Shown: positions 1-8,897 of the stretch, one piece after another
How the letters are laid out: the number at the start of each line of letters is the position of its first letter
Numbering within the stretch: the first letter of the stretch is position 1
Notes under the pieces: model-generated
The model's input: only the letters and a program-made list of their open reading frames with translations
What the model was told of the DNA's origin: nothing
The model's database searches: none
Program-made: the position numbers and the translations under genes
Assembly (NCBI GenBank): GCA_027036015.1
Contig: JALVTH010000017.1
Location: 1-47,272 of the forward strand
Length of the DNA: 47,272 nucleotides
Origin: Campylobacteraceae bacterium
GTDB lineage: Bacteria > Campylobacterota > Campylobacteria > Campylobacterales > Sulfurovaceae
Reading direction: 5' to 3'

Positions 1-1006
1 GATCTAAAGCTTCTTTTGTTCCTTTTGCAACGGCTAAAAGTGGATTGTCCGCGATGTAAACTGGAAGTTCAACAATTTGTGCAATATATTTGTCAATTCC
101 TCTAATAAGTGCTCCACCACCCGTTAAAACGATACCATTTTCTACGATGTCACCAGCAAGCTCTGGTGGTGTTTGCTCTAAGACACTTTTTAGTGCTTCT
201 ACGATTTGGCTTAGTGGTTCAGAGATAGCTTCGCGGATATCTTCGCTTGTAATTTCTTTGGAAGTTAAGCTACCATCTAAAGCGTTACGCCCTTTTACAA
301 GGGTTTTTAGAGGTTCCTCAAGTTTAACTGCAGTTCCAATTTCGATTTTTAAATTTTCTGCAACTCGCTCACCTATTAAAAGATTAAATTTTTTCTTAAC
401 ATAATCTGCAATTGCAGCATCCATTTTATCGCCTGCAACTCTAATTGATTTACTAATTACAAGTCCACCAAGAGAAGTTACTCCAATTTCGGTAGTTCCG
501 CCACCAATATCAACAACTAAATTTCCTTCTGGCGCTCGAACGTCAAGTCCTGCCCCAATGGCAGCAGCCATTGGCTCTTCGATTAAATAAACGCTTCTTG
601 CTCCAGCATTAAGAGCTGATTCTTTTACTGCTTTACGCTCAACTTGTGTTAAACCAAAAGGAACACAAATTATGACTCTTGGAGAAGAGATGCGTTTTCC
701 ACCATTAATTTTTTTGATAAACTCCTCTATCATCATTTCAGCTGCATGAAAATCAGCAATTACACCATCTTTTAATGGGCGAATAGCTTTGATAGAAGCT
801 GGAGTTTTTCCAAGCATATCTTTTGCCTCATGTCCAACTGCCAAAATCTCTTCTTGACCAAATTTGTTTACTTTGACTGCAACAACGGATGGTTCATTAA
901 TGATGACGTTTTCTTCTCCTTTTGCCATAACCAAAGTATTTGCGGTTCCAAGATCGATTGCTAAATCTTTAGATAAAAAGCCAAAAAGTCTCCTAAAAAA
1001 ATTCAC
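1..1006 (-). CDS. mreB: Rod-shape-determining protein MreB (3' end cut by window edge)
   Basis: MreB is the actin-like cytoplasmic ATPase that forms membrane-associated filaments and directs lateral peptidoglycan synthesis. The translation starts MNFFRRLFGFLSKDLAIDLG, where the IDLGTANT phosphate-1 motif is diagnostic of the actin/Hsp70 fold. The amphipathic aromatic/basic N-terminus fits membrane binding. The start is GTG at 1006, with AAAGGAT placed about six bases upstream. About 335 codons are present; the family is about 345, so only roughly ten residues are missing past base 1, where the frame ends ...NPLLAVAKGTKEALD. It lies 10 bases downstream of clpX on the same strand, the lpxA-clpX-mreB order known from Campylobacter, so it is probably cotranscribed from the fabZ promoter. 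Identity is secure. Confidence 0.97.
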   Translation of the reverse strand, partial: MNFFRRLFGFLSKDLAIDLGTANTLVMAKGEENVIINEPSVVAVKVNKFGQEEILAVGHEAKDMLGKTPASIKAIRPLKDGVIADFHAAEMMIEEFIKKINGGKRISSPRVIICVPFGLTQVERKAVKESALNAGARSVYLIEEPMAAAIGAGLDVRAPEGNLVVDIGGGTTEIGVTSLGGLVISKSIRVAGDKMDAAIADYVKKKFNLLIGERVAENLKIEIGTAVKLEEPLKTLVKGRNALDGSLTSKEITSEDIREAISEPLSQIVEALKSVLEQTPPELAGDIVENGIVLTGGGALIRGIDKYIAQIVELPVYIADNPLLAVAKGTKEALD

Positions 1007-1016
1007 TGCCAATCCT

Positions 1017-2234
1017 TTATGCACTTTGTTTCATTTTTACAAAAAGAGGTTTCTCGTTTTTTTCGACAACATCTTTTGTAATTATAACTTCATATCCTTT
1101 GAGTTCAGGAAGCTGATACATAATATCAAGCAAAATTTCTTCTAAAATACTTCGAAGCCCTCTTGCTCCTGTTTCTCTTTGAAGTGCTTTTTTTGCGATA
1201 GCTTTTAGTGCTTCTTCTTCAAAAGTGAGTTTTACATCGTCAAGTTCAAAAAGTGCTTGATATTGTTTTACTAAAGCATTTTTTGGTTCAACTAAGATGC
1301 GAACCATATCTTCAATTGTATGTTTTTTCAGTGTGGCAATAACATGAAGTCTTCCAATAAGTTCTGGAATCATCCCAAATTTTACTAAATCATCTGGTTC
1401 AACCAAAGAAAGAATATTTTCATTTTCTTTTTTGGTTCGTTTTTTGTGGCCAAAGCCAAGAGTATTGCCTCCAATTCTTCGCTCAATAATTTCAGCTAAT
1501 CCATCAAAAGCACCGCCGCAAATAAATAAGATATTGCTTGTATCAATTTGAATAAATTCTTGATTTGGATGTTTTCTCCCACCTTTTGGCGGAACGTTTA
1601 CGATAGAGCCTTCAATGATTTTTAAGAGAGCTTGCTGAACCCCTTCACCTGAAACGTCTCTTGTTATGGAGCGATTTTCTCCCGCTCTTGCAATTTTATC
1701 AATTTCGTCAATAAAAACGATTCCTTTTTCAGCCTTTTTTATATCACCATCAGCTGCTTGCAAAAGTTTTACCAAAATGTTTTCTACATCTTCTCCAACA
1801 TATCCAGCCTCTGTTAAAGTTGTAGCATCTGCAATTGCAATTGGCACGTCTAAATATTTTGCAATGGATTGAGCCAAAAGCGTTTTTCCACTTCCTGTTG
1901 GTCCAATAAGTAAGATGTTTGATTTTGCAATTTCGGTATCAATATCATTTGTATTTCGCAAAATTCTTTTATAGTGGTTATAAACAGCAACACTTAAAGT
2001 TTTTTTTGCTTCTTCTTGACCAATTACATAGTTGTCTAAAAAGGCTTTTAACTCTTTTGGTGTAAGTTCGCGAAGTTCTAACTCTTCATTTTCACTTTCA
2101 ATATTTACATCGCCATATAAAATTTTATAAGCTGATACGACACAATTTTCGCAAATGTAAATACCTTCTTCTTTTCCGCCTATAAAAGCAATGTTTGGAT
2201 TTTCTTTTATTCCACAAAAACTACAATGTCTCAT
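1017..2234 (-). CDS. clpX: ATP-dependent Clp protease ATP-binding subunit ClpX
   Basis: ClpX is the AAA+ unfoldase that feeds substrates to ClpP in the cytoplasm. The 405-residue product has the N-terminal zinc-binding domain (C4, C7, C28, C31), Walker A GPTGSGKT at 111-118, the GYVG pore loop at 144-147, Walker B with DEID at 176-179, an RKH-type loop ([10 protein letters not shown]) and an LGF tripeptide in the position of the IGF loop that docks to ClpP. The length is normal for the family. The start ATG overlaps the stop of lpxA by four bases (ATGA), so translation is probably coupled. mreB follows after 10 bases. No clpP is in the window. Confidence 0.98.
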   Translation of the reverse strand: MRHCSFCGIKENPNIAFIGGKEEGIYICENCVVSAYKILYGDVNIESENEELELRELTPKELKAFLDNYVIGQEEAKKTLSVAVYNHYKRILRNTNDIDTEIAKSNILLIGPTGSGKTLLAQSIAKYLDVPIAIADATTLTEAGYVGEDVENILVKLLQAADGDIKKAEKGIVFIDEIDKIARAGENRSITRDVSGEGVQQALLKIIEGSIVNVPPKGGRKHPNQEFIQIDTSNILFICGGAFDGLAEIIERRIGGNTLGFGHKKRTKKENENILSLVEPDDLVKFGMIPELIGRLHVIATLKKHTIEDMVRILVEPKNALVKQYQALFELDDVKLTFEEEALKAIAKKALQRETGARGLRSILEEILLDIMYQLPELKGYEVIITKDVVEKNEKPLFVKMKQSA

Positions 2235-3016
2235 AAACTTTCACTCCTTTTAAAAGGAATCCCACGTGTAGATTCCAAAATAAATTGTGCCATGTTTCTT
2301 ACATAGCTATTATCTTCTTTTTCTAATAACTCTTTTGCAACCTCTTTATAGGGTTTTTTCCCACTAAAAAGCTCTTTATATGCTTTTTTAATTGCATCAA
2401 TATCAGCTTTGTTTTGCAATTTGCGTCTAAGGCCTGTTAAATTAAGGCCTCTTAGATAGGCGCGATTGCCTTCAGCTAAGCAATAAGGCGGGACATCTTG
2501 GCTTAAGGCGCTTGCTCCTGCAATCATGGCTAAATCTCCTATTTTAACAAATTGATGCACTGGAGTTAGTCCCCCAATTACGACGCCATCGCCTAAAATA
2601 ACATGTCCAGCAAGGGTGGCAGCATTTGCCAAAATACAATTATTCCCAATAATGACATCATGAGCAATATGCACGTAACCCATTAAAAGATTATTATCTC
2701 CTATTTTTGTAACTCCGCCGCCACCTTTGGTTCCTGGATTAATAAGAGTAAACTCTCTAATTTTATTATTATTCCCAATAATAAGATAGCTTTTTTCACC
2801 TTGATATTTTAAATCTTGTGGGATAGAGCCAATAACTGCATGTGAAAATATTTGATTATTTTCACCAATTGTTGTGTAGCCTTCTATTCTTGTGTGAGAG
2901 CTAATTTGGCAATTATTTCCAATTTCAACATTTTTCCCAATAAAACTATATGGACCAATTGAGACATTTTTGCCAATTTTGGCCCCTTCTTCTATAATTG
3001 CAGTTGGATGAATCAT
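2231..3016 (-). CDS. lpxA: Acyl-ACP--UDP-N-acetylglucosamine O-acyltransferase LpxA
   Basis: LpxA catalyses the first step of lipid A synthesis, moving a 3-hydroxyacyl chain from ACP to UDP-GlcNAc in the cytoplasm. The 261-residue sequence begins [20 protein letters not shown] and shows the repeated hexapeptide rungs ([LIV]-G-x4) of a left-handed beta-helix through about residue 185. The catalytic-histidine segment ([15 protein letters not shown]) and a C-terminal alpha-helical domain follow. It overlaps clpX by four bases and fabZ by one (TAATG), making a tight fabZ-lpxA-clpX unit. The grouping is sensible because FabZ and LpxA compete for the same 3-hydroxyacyl-ACP pool. Confidence 0.97.
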   Translation of the reverse strand: MIHPTAIIEEGAKIGKNVSIGPYSFIGKNVEIGNNCQISSHTRIEGYTTIGENNQIFSHAVIGSIPQDLKYQGEKSYLIIGNNNKIREFTLINPGTKGGGGVTKIGDNNLLMGYVHIAHDVIIGNNCILANAATLAGHVILGDGVVIGGLTPVHQFVKIGDLAMIAGASALSQDVPPYCLAEGNRAYLRGLNLTGLRRKLQNKADIDAIKKAYKELFSGKKPYKEVAKELLEKEDNSYVRNMAQFILESTRGIPFKRSESL

Positions 3017-3465
3017 TATTTATCCACAATCATTGCTTTAAGTTCAGCCTCAGCTACTAAATTTTCATCTACATAGGCTTTTGCATCTAAATGCCAAACT
3101 TTACCTCTGTGTCGAATTACATTTAAACGATAAACAAGTCTATCGCCAGGAACGACTGGGTTTCTAAATTTTGCTTTATCAATACTCATAAAATAAACTA
3201 CTTTATCTTTTGCAGCATCTTGTTCCTCTTTTGAAGCACTCTCAAATGCCAAAACTCCACCAGCTTGTGCCATTCCTTCAATAATCATAACTCCTGGGTA
3301 GATTGGGTGGCCTGGAAAATGTCCTTCAAACACAGGTTCTGAAATTGAGACATTTTTATAGCCTTCTACAAATTTACCAGGTTCAATCTTTGTGATTCGA
3401 TCAACCAATAAAAAAGGATAGCGATGTGGAAGAATTTTTTGAATATCAACTACATTGTATACCAT
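3016..3465 (-). CDS. fabZ: (3R)-hydroxyacyl-ACP dehydratase FabZ
   Basis: FabZ dehydrates 3-hydroxyacyl-ACP in type II fatty acid synthesis. The 149-residue hot-dog-fold protein has the HRYPFLLVD entry motif and the catalytic stretch [12 protein letters not shown], with His49 and Glu63 (IIEGMAQ) as the predicted active-site pair. The ATG at 3465 is preceded by AAAGGACAAT. It is the first gene of the fabZ-lpxA-clpX-mreB group: a 62-base gap separates it from queH, and a TACAAT -10 box lies in that gap. It shares one base with lpxA. Confidence 0.97.
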   Translation of the reverse strand: MVYNVVDIQKILPHRYPFLLVDRITKIEPGKFVEGYKNVSISEPVFEGHFPGHPIYPGVMIIEGMAQAGGVLAFESASKEEQDAAKDKVVYFMSIDKAKFRNPVVPGDRLVYRLNVIRHRGKVWHLDAKAYVDENLVAEAELKAMIVDK

Positions 3466-3495
3466 ATTGTCCTTTGCCTTTAATAATTTTTGTAT

Positions 3496-3501
3496 ATTGT
3501 A
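3496..3501 (-). promoter_or_regulatory. -10 box of the fabZ-lpxA-clpX-mreB promoter
   Basis: TACAAT on the minus strand, with TTTTGA just upstream and no clear -35 box, which is the usual look of housekeeping promoters in Campylobacterota. It lies in the 62-base gap between queH and fabZ, about 30 bases before the fabZ start. Confidence 0.6.
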
Positions 3502-3527
3502 TCAAAATTTCATTAAAGGCTTAATTT

Positions 3528-4652
3528 TTATGAAATAATTAAAAGTTTTTCTTGAACATCTTCATAGGTTTTAATTTCTAAGATAATTTCATATTTTCCA
3601 TTAGGTTCTTTTTCTATTACAATTATTGCACTTAAATCAAAAGGATTTTGCAAAAGCTTTACTCTAAGCTCAAGCTCTTTTTGAAAGGGTGGTGGATTAA
3701 AATAGAGCTCTTTAATTGTTGCGTAATTTGTTTGCATCAATTGATTGTAAGTTGAGAGGGTAATAAATTTTATCTCATCACGGTTAAAATAGTAGATATT
3801 ATTGATTTTTTTCTCAATTTTACCGCGTGAAAAGTTGTTTCTTAGTTTAGAGTAGGGCAAAATGTGCGATGGGATTGTTGCTTTTTTTTGGCTTACTTTT
3901 GCATAGAGTAAACGCCAATTTAAAATACGCTCTTTAACAATTTCATAAGTAATATTTTGCTCTTCAAGCTTGATTCTTTGCTCATATAAAGCAATTTTTT
4001 CTTCGATTGAATTTGGCAAAATTTGTTTATTTATAGGACTTATAAGCTCAGCTGCTAAAATCTCTTGAACTTGGCGCTGTTTACTTAGAGCAAAAAGGCA
4101 ACCGCAATAGTTTTGGCGATAGAGTTTATCTTGCTTTGCTAAAATATTTTGCTCTTGAGTACCACTATTTTTTCGAAAATCTAATGTTAAAAAGGCAATT
4201 CCTTCTTTTTTTGCTAAAGTTTCACCACTAAGTTGTAGTTGTTTGATTGATTTTTTAGGTGAAGTTAAAAGCGTTGAGGTAAAAGCATCACATCCAAGCT
4301 CTTTTGCTTTTTTAGCACTCACTTCAAAGCGTCTATCAAAGCAAATTGAGCATCTTTTTCCTTTTTCTGGTTCATCTTCATAGCCTTTAACCACTTCAAG
4401 CCAGTTGGCAAAATCATATTCTCCTTCTATTAAAGGAATATTAAGCATTTTACAACTTCTTTTGACATCTAAAAGACGCAAATAGTATTCGCTATATGGA
4501 TGAATGTTTGGATCATAAAAAAAGCCAATAAGTTGGCTTTTTGGGAAAAGTTTTTGCATCTTTTGCAAGAAAAAGTGGCTATCAACAGAGCAGCAAATAT
4601 GCACTAAGACTTTTTGGGGTGCACTAAGTTTGGATAAATTTGGATTACTCAT
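3528..4652 (-). CDS. queH: Epoxyqueuosine reductase QueH with a C-terminal extension
   Basis: QueH (formerly DUF208) performs the last step of queuosine synthesis, reducing epoxyqueuosine in tRNA, and substitutes for the cobalamin-dependent QueG. The N-terminal half carries the family cysteines: HICCS near residue 20, RCSIC with a following FDRR, and NYCGC near residue 185. The ATG at 4652 is chosen because GAGG sits five bases upstream; an in-frame start 51 bases earlier lacks a ribosome site. The chosen start overlaps the yggS stop by eight bases. The product is 374 residues, while a minimal QueH is about 180-210, so roughly 170 C-terminal residues form an extra region with no motif I recognise. 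Use of QueH means queuosine synthesis here need not depend on B12. Confidence 0.88.
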   Translation of the reverse strand: MSNPNLSKLSAPQKVLVHICCSVDSHFFLQKMQKLFPKSQLIGFFYDPNIHPYSEYYLRLLDVKRSCKMLNIPLIEGEYDFANWLEVVKGYEDEPEKGKRCSICFDRRFEVSAKKAKELGCDAFTSTLLTSPKKSIKQLQLSGETLAKKEGIAFLTLDFRKNSGTQEQNILAKQDKLYRQNYCGCLFALSKQRQVQEILAAELISPINKQILPNSIEEKIALYEQRIKLEEQNITYEIVKERILNWRLLYAKVSQKKATIPSHILPYSKLRNNFSRGKIEKKINNIYYFNRDEIKFITLSTYNQLMQTNYATIKELYFNPPPFQKELELRVKLLQNPFDLSAIIVIEKEPNGKYEIILEIKTYEDVQEKLLIIS

Positions 4653-5337
4653 TGACCTCAAAAAGCCTTCTTCCAATTCGAACCATATTAGAGCCACACT
4701 CAATTGCTAAAGTAAAATCGTTACTCATTCCCATTGAGCAAATTGAAGCTCCTTCTTTTTTGAGTGCTTCATAAATTTTATAAGTTGTCTCAAAGCTTTT
4801 GGTTATGAGCTTTTTATCATCAGTGTGAGCACCAATTGTCATGACACCTTTTAAATTAATATTAGGGTATTGCTCTTTAATTTCTAAATAGCGCTCAATT
4901 GCTTCTTCTGGCATAAAACCTGCTTTGCTTGGCTCTTTTGCACTATTAATTTGCATTAAGCAATTAAGTGTTTTTTGTTTTGCATCTAAGCGTTTATCAA
5001 GCTCTTTGGCAAGTTTGATTGAATCAAGTGATTGAAAAAGCATAGGATTAAGATCGATTAATTTATTAATTTTATTACTTTGTAATCTTCCAATCATATG
5101 CCATGCAATTGGAAGTTCTTCTAAAGCTTTTGCTCTTTCTTCCAGTTGTTGAACATAATTTTCGCCAAAGGCTCTTTGCCCAAGCTCATAAAGTGTTTTA
5201 ATATTTTCAATTTCTGTATATTTACTTACAACAACAAGTTGCACAATTAAGTGCTCACTTCTTTTGATACGCGCTTCTTCAATTTCCCAAATAATTTTGT
5301 CTAAATTGTCTTGAAGCTGTTGTTTTGTTAAAATCAT
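4645..5337 (-). CDS. yggS: Pyridoxal-phosphate homeostasis protein (YggS/PLPBP family)
   Basis: This small fold-type III PLP-binding protein is known from the family to buffer pyridoxal phosphate and affect amino-acid balance; no catalytic activity is established. The 230-residue sequence has the PLP lysine in VVVSKYTEIENI, the GENYVQQ motif, WHMIGRLQSNK and the C-terminal MGMSNDFTLAIECGSNMVRIG segment. The ATG at 5337 was chosen: it overlaps the rseP stop as ATGA and has GGGGTGG just upstream. An earlier in-frame ATG at 5349 has no ribosome site. It is the middle gene of rseP-yggS-queH. Confidence 0.93.
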   Translation of the reverse strand: MILTKQQLQDNLDKIIWEIEEARIKRSEHLIVQLVVVSKYTEIENIKTLYELGQRAFGENYVQQLEERAKALEELPIAWHMIGRLQSNKINKLIDLNPMLFQSLDSIKLAKELDKRLDAKQKTLNCLMQINSAKEPSKAGFMPEEAIERYLEIKEQYPNINLKGVMTIGAHTDDKKLITKSFETTYKIYEALKKEGASICSMGMSNDFTLAIECGSNMVRIGRRLFEVNE

Positions 5338-6422
5338 TTTCCACCCCATATTCTGTTTATGTCATTATACATTCCAAAAGCCATTAAAAAGATTAAAAAT
5401 GCCCATCCAAACATGGTAAGAGCGTAATATACCTTTTGGCTTGGTGCTCTTTGAGTAATTAATTCATAAAGGTTAAACATAATGTGTCCGCCATCTAAGG
5501 CTGGAATTGGCAAAAGGTTTAACACACCCAGATTGACCGAAATAAGCGCCATAATAAATAAAAGATAGCTTATTCCAAGTTTAGAAAATTTTATAATTAA
5601 ATCAAAAATGGTAATTGCTCCACCAATATTTTTGCTATCAACTTTGCCTGTGCTAATTTTTTCAACTCCTTTGAAAATAAGCAAAGCAGCATTTTTTGTT
5701 TCGATGTAAGCGTATTTAAGAGCTTGCAAAAAATTAAAATGAATGATTTGATGAGGCTTTACAAGTGGTAAGATACCAATAATTTTTCGCTTAATCGTTT
5801 CGTTAAATTGATTTTTCGCAGTTATTGTTTTAGGTTTAAGGGTTAATTCTAATTTTTTACCATTTCTTAAGATAGTTAATTTTATTGGCTCTTTTGTATT
5901 TTTTATTACTTGTCCAATTTCATACCAATAGCGAATTTTTTGTCCATTGATAAAAAGAATTTTATCTTTTTTTTGTAAAAGTTTTTTTGCGGGAGAATTT
6001 TTGGCGAGTTCTCCAATGATTGGAGGCAAATAGTTACTTGCAATAGAGACTGGAGCTCCTTTTAAAGCCAAAGCAAAATAGATAAAAAAAGCCAAAACAA
6101 AATTTGCAATTGGTCCAGCAGCTAAAATAATAATGCGCTGCCAAGGCTTTTTACTATTGTAACTATCTGGATCATTGCTTCTTGCTAATGGATTTAAATC
6201 ATCTTGTCCTTTAAGTTTAACATATCCTCCAAGCAAGATTGGAGCAAAAGCCCATTCAGTCCCAGCAAAATGTTTTTTAAATAATACTTTGCCAAATCCA
6301 ATACTAAATCGTTCAACCTTTACACCAAAAAATCTTGCGGCTAAAAAGTGCCCAAGTTCATGAAAAAAAACAATAACACTTAAGGCTAAAATTGCAATAA
6401 AAATATAAAAAATAAGATTCAA
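5334..6422 (-). CDS. rseP: Inner-membrane site-2 zinc protease RseP
   Basis: RseP is an intramembrane metalloprotease that cuts transmembrane segments such as anti-sigma factors and signal-peptide remnants. In the 362-residue protein the HExxH zinc motif (HELGH, residues 21-25) lies in the first membrane helix. A PDZ domain occupies the middle, and the second catalytic motif NLLPIPALDGGHI is near residue 305. The last helix is followed by a short tail. The start is TTG at 6422, with AAAGGA seven bases upstream. It heads the rseP-yggS-queH operon and is divergent from the coiled-coil gene at 6497. No anti-sigma target gene is visible nearby. Confidence 0.94.
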   Translation of the reverse strand: MNLIFYIFIAILALSVIVFFHELGHFLAARFFGVKVERFSIGFGKVLFKKHFAGTEWAFAPILLGGYVKLKGQDDLNPLARSNDPDSYNSKKPWQRIIILAAGPIANFVLAFFIYFALALKGAPVSIASNYLPPIIGELAKNSPAKKLLQKKDKILFINGQKIRYWYEIGQVIKNTKEPIKLTILRNGKKLELTLKPKTITAKNQFNETIKRKIIGILPLVKPHQIIHFNFLQALKYAYIETKNAALLIFKGVEKISTGKVDSKNIGGAITIFDLIIKFSKLGISYLLFIMALISVNLGVLNLLPIPALDGGHIMFNLYELITQRAPSQKVYYALTMFGWAFLIFLMAFGMYNDINRIWGGK

Positions 6423-6458
6423 GTTTTTCCTTTACTCTATTTTTGGAAAAATTTTGAT

Positions 6459-6466
6459 ATTATATT
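6459..6466. promoter_or_regulatory. Overlapping divergent -10 boxes for rseP and the 6497 gene
   Basis: The plus strand has TATATT at 6461-6466 and the minus strand has TATAAT at 6464-6459, so the two -10 elements share four bases. Each is 30-40 bases from the start codon it would serve. Only one polymerase could occupy the site at a time. Confidence 0.45.
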
Positions 6467-6496
6467 AGCAAAAGTTTTATTTGAAGGAAGTTTATT

Positions 6497-7642
6497 ATGG
6501 AAAAAAAGCAAGAAAGCCAAGAGATGCTTCAAAATGAAAAAGTAGTTACAATAGAAAAAGAAGAGATTGAAACAAAAGAGCCAATTGAGGGTGTTGAGAT
6601 AGAGGAAGAAACAAAAAATGAATCCCAAAAAAAAGCTAAAGAGCAAGAAAATAAAGAGCCAAGAGAGAATAAAAAAGAGCAAGAAGTAAAAGAACAAACT
6701 GCTGTAGCTAAGCCTCAAAAAAAGCCAAAGAAGAAAAAAGTAGCTGAAGAAGTTGCCAAACTCAAAGAGATGGTGGCAAAAGCGTATGGAGAGCATGAAC
6801 GCTTAATGGATGAGCTTACAAAAAGTGAAGAAGAGCTTATTCATTTAGAAGATAATGTTTTAAAAAACAGCATTAATCAAACATTAAATTTACTCAAAGA
6901 GCTTAAAGTTGATAATTTGCAAGAATTACGAAAAGTTGCTTCTAATGTGGCAAATGAGAATAAAGAAGAGCTTTTACAAATAAATGAGCCAAGCAAAGGA
7001 AGAGTAGGGGGATTTTTTGCTGGAGCTTTAGCTACAATAGCAACGGCATCTGCTCTTGGCATTTATGGGGCAAAAATAGCAAATTTACCACTTAATACAG
7101 CTACATTTATGCAAAAAGAAAATCTTGCAAAAATTGCACAAAGTTATTTAGAGCATTTTCATATTCAAGCTTCACCTTTGGTTGGAGAGCTTGCTTTGGG
7201 TGCTATGTCTTTACTTGCAGGTGTTGTAGTTTATAAATTTGTAACCTTTTTAAAAGCGCTCAAAAATAAACAAGAGATTAAGAAATTACAAGAAAAAAGC
7301 CAAGAGTATATTGCCAAATTAGAGAAGAAAAATGAGCAAATTAAGACAATTTTAGAACATCTTGAGAAGGTAAAATCTGTAACAAAAAAATATGATATTA
7401 TTTTGCAAGAGCAAAATGCAAAAATCAAAAGAATGCTTTTTATAGAGCAGCCACAAAACATTGAAGATTTGCATAAAAATTCACGCTTAGAGGTAGAAAA
7501 AACGATTTTGATTTTAGATGAGTTTTTAAAATTAATGAATACTCCTGTATTAAAAGAAAATGGCTCACTCAATCAAGATTCAATTACGGCATTAAAAAGT
7601 GCAAATATTGTTATTAATGAAGTAATTAAAAATCTTTATTAA
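6497..7642 (+). CDS. Uncharacterised coiled-coil protein with two membrane segments
   Basis: I do not recognise a family. The 381-residue product starts at ATG 6497 behind a good ribosome site (GAAGGAAG). Residues 1-85 are highly charged, rich in Lys and Glu, and probably disordered. Residues 86-165 look helical. A first membrane helix follows a GGFFAGALA segment at about 171-193 and a second lies at about 228-250. Residues 253-315 form a probable coiled coil, followed by a helical C-terminus. There is no signal peptide, so the charged N-terminus is probably cytoplasmic. It stands alone between a divergent rseP and a convergent chaA. It could be a membrane-anchored scaffold, but that is only a guess. 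The translation is well behaved, so the gene looks real. Confidence 0.8.
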   Translation: MEKKQESQEMLQNEKVVTIEKEEIETKEPIEGVEIEEETKNESQKKAKEQENKEPRENKKEQEVKEQTAVAKPQKKPKKKKVAEEVAKLKEMVAKAYGEHERLMDELTKSEEELIHLEDNVLKNSINQTLNLLKELKVDNLQELRKVASNVANENKEELLQINEPSKGRVGGFFAGALATIATASALGIYGAKIANLPLNTATFMQKENLAKIAQSYLEHFHIQASPLVGELALGAMSLLAGVVVYKFVTFLKALKNKQEIKKLQEKSQEYIAKLEKKNEQIKTILEHLEKVKSVTKKYDIILQEQNAKIKRMLFIEQPQNIEDLHKNSRLEVEKTILILDEFLKLMNTPVLKENGSLNQDSITALKSANIVINEVIKNLY

Positions 7643-7660
7643 GGTGGAATACCACCTTAA
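7639..7660. terminator. Shared hairpin between convergent genes
   Basis: TTAAGGTGG (7639-7647), loop AATA, CCACCTTAA (7652-7660): a perfect nine-base-pair inverted repeat. The stop codon of the plus gene (7640-7642) lies in the left arm and that of chaA (7657-7659) in the right arm. There is no strong U-tract on either side. Confidence 0.7.
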
Positions 7661-8814
7661 TGATAAAGCGTTGCAATTGTTGCATAGGCTGTAAAAAACA
7701 TTAAATGAGAAATTCCTTCAAAATAGTTTGTCTCTCCATTATCAGTTGTTTTCCAAGCTAAAATAATCGTTAAAAGTAAGGCCCCAACTTGAAATGCGTT
7801 AAAATTAAGTGTTAAGTTAATTCCATTTAAATGAGCTAAAAGCATTAAAGTTGGAACTGTAAGCATAATAGAAACAGTTGACGCTCCCATTGCAATATTA
7901 ATTACTCTTTGAATCTCATCATCACGCGCAGCTTTAATTGCAGTCATAACTTCAGGGGCTACTGCAATAATTGCAATTATAAGTCCAGCAAGTCCATTTG
8001 ATATGCCATACTTTTGAGCTAAAATCATGCCATCATGGGCAAAGCTTTCGGCTAAAAAGCCAATGATAAAAATAAAAAGAAAAATAGCAAAAAAGTTTGC
8101 AATAGTTGGAAGCCTATCAAAAAAATAGTCTTCATCCTCTTCATTATGATTATTTTTCTTCTTTAGTTTAAAAAATCGGCTTTTTGCTGTTGCTTTAAAA
8201 AACTCTTGATGTGTTTTTGTTTGAAAAATAAAAATAAAAATATAAAAAACAAATAAAAGCATAGCAATAACAACTGATGCTTGATAGAGCTTTTGTGCAT
8301 CATTGGTATAATTTAAAACGCTTGGTACTAAAAGCGCTGAAGTTGCAACAAGCAAAATTGTAGTATAAGTGCTTGAAGTATCTTCGTTATGCTCTTGCTC
8401 TTTATAGCTTAATCCACCAACCAAAACTGCAAGTCCAAGTAAAACATTCATATCAACAATAACAGCTGAAATAATTCCACCTTTTACTGTTTCAAGCCCC
8501 TCTTTTGCCTCAGGGGAGTGGACAATAATCATAAAGAGCAAAACAATTTCAACAACAACTGCAGATATTGTTAAAACTAAGCTTGCAAAAGGCTCTTCTA
8601 AACGCTCAGCCAAGATTTCTGCAATTTCTGCAACAGTCATCGAAAATGCACCAATTGCAATAGCTAACGAAAGAGCACTGAGTTCTAAATTGTGTAAATT
8701 ATGAAAATAATAAGCTAAAATGGAAAAAATGGTTCCTAAAATCAAGTCACTATAATCAGCTAAAAAGTGAACAAATTTTGAATGATGCCTATGGGGGGAG
8801 GAAGAACTGTCCAA
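7657..8814 (-). CDS. chaA: Calcium/cation:proton antiporter, ChaA type
   Basis: A member of the CaCA superfamily that would export Ca2+ (or Na+/K+) in exchange for protons across the inner membrane. The 385-residue protein has about eleven hydrophobic helices. The two inverted alpha-repeats carry the family's acidic motifs: ERLEEPFASLVLTISAVVVE near residue 75 and a matching GLAGLIIAIIAVAPEVMTAI near residue 275. An acidic, histidine-containing cytoplasmic loop (NNHNEEDEDYFFD) separates the halves. The start is TTG at 8814, with AAAGGA about eight bases upstream; no ATG fits. It is a single gene, with the metE terminator upstream and a convergent neighbour downstream. Which ion it prefers cannot be read from the sequence. 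Confidence 0.88.
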   Translation of the reverse strand: MDSSSSPHRHHSKFVHFLADYSDLILGTIFSILAYYFHNLHNLELSALSLAIAIGAFSMTVAEIAEILAERLEEPFASLVLTISAVVVEIVLLFMIIVHSPEAKEGLETVKGGIISAVIVDMNVLLGLAVLVGGLSYKEQEHNEDTSSTYTTILLVATSALLVPSVLNYTNDAQKLYQASVVIAMLLFVFYIFIFIFQTKTHQEFFKATAKSRFFKLKKKNNHNEEDEDYFFDRLPTIANFFAIFLFIFIIGFLAESFAHDGMILAQKYGISNGLAGLIIAIIAVAPEVMTAIKAARDDEIQRVINIAMGASTVSIMLTVPTLMLLAHLNGINLTLNFNAFQVGALLLTIILAWKTTDNGETNYFEGISHLMFFTAYATIATLYH

Positions 8815-8860
8815 AATAAAATCCTTTGTTTTTTCGTAATCATAATCAAAAATGTTTAAA

Positions 8861-8897
8861 AAAAAGAAAAAAAAGCACCAAAAAATAGGTGCTTTTT
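8861..8897 (-). terminator. Intrinsic terminator of metE
   Basis: On the minus strand AAAAGCACC pairs with GGTGCTTTT (8888-8896 with 8871-8879, loop eight bases), followed by a T-rich run with a single C. It starts at the metE stop codon and is a typical Rho-independent terminator. Confidence 0.85.

Noticed and set aside
6437-6796. 119-codon minus-strand ORF rich in Phe and Leu
   Set aside because: It lies antisense to the Lys/Glu-rich start of the coiled-coil gene; AAA/GAA codons read backwards give Phe/Leu. It has no ribosome site of its own.
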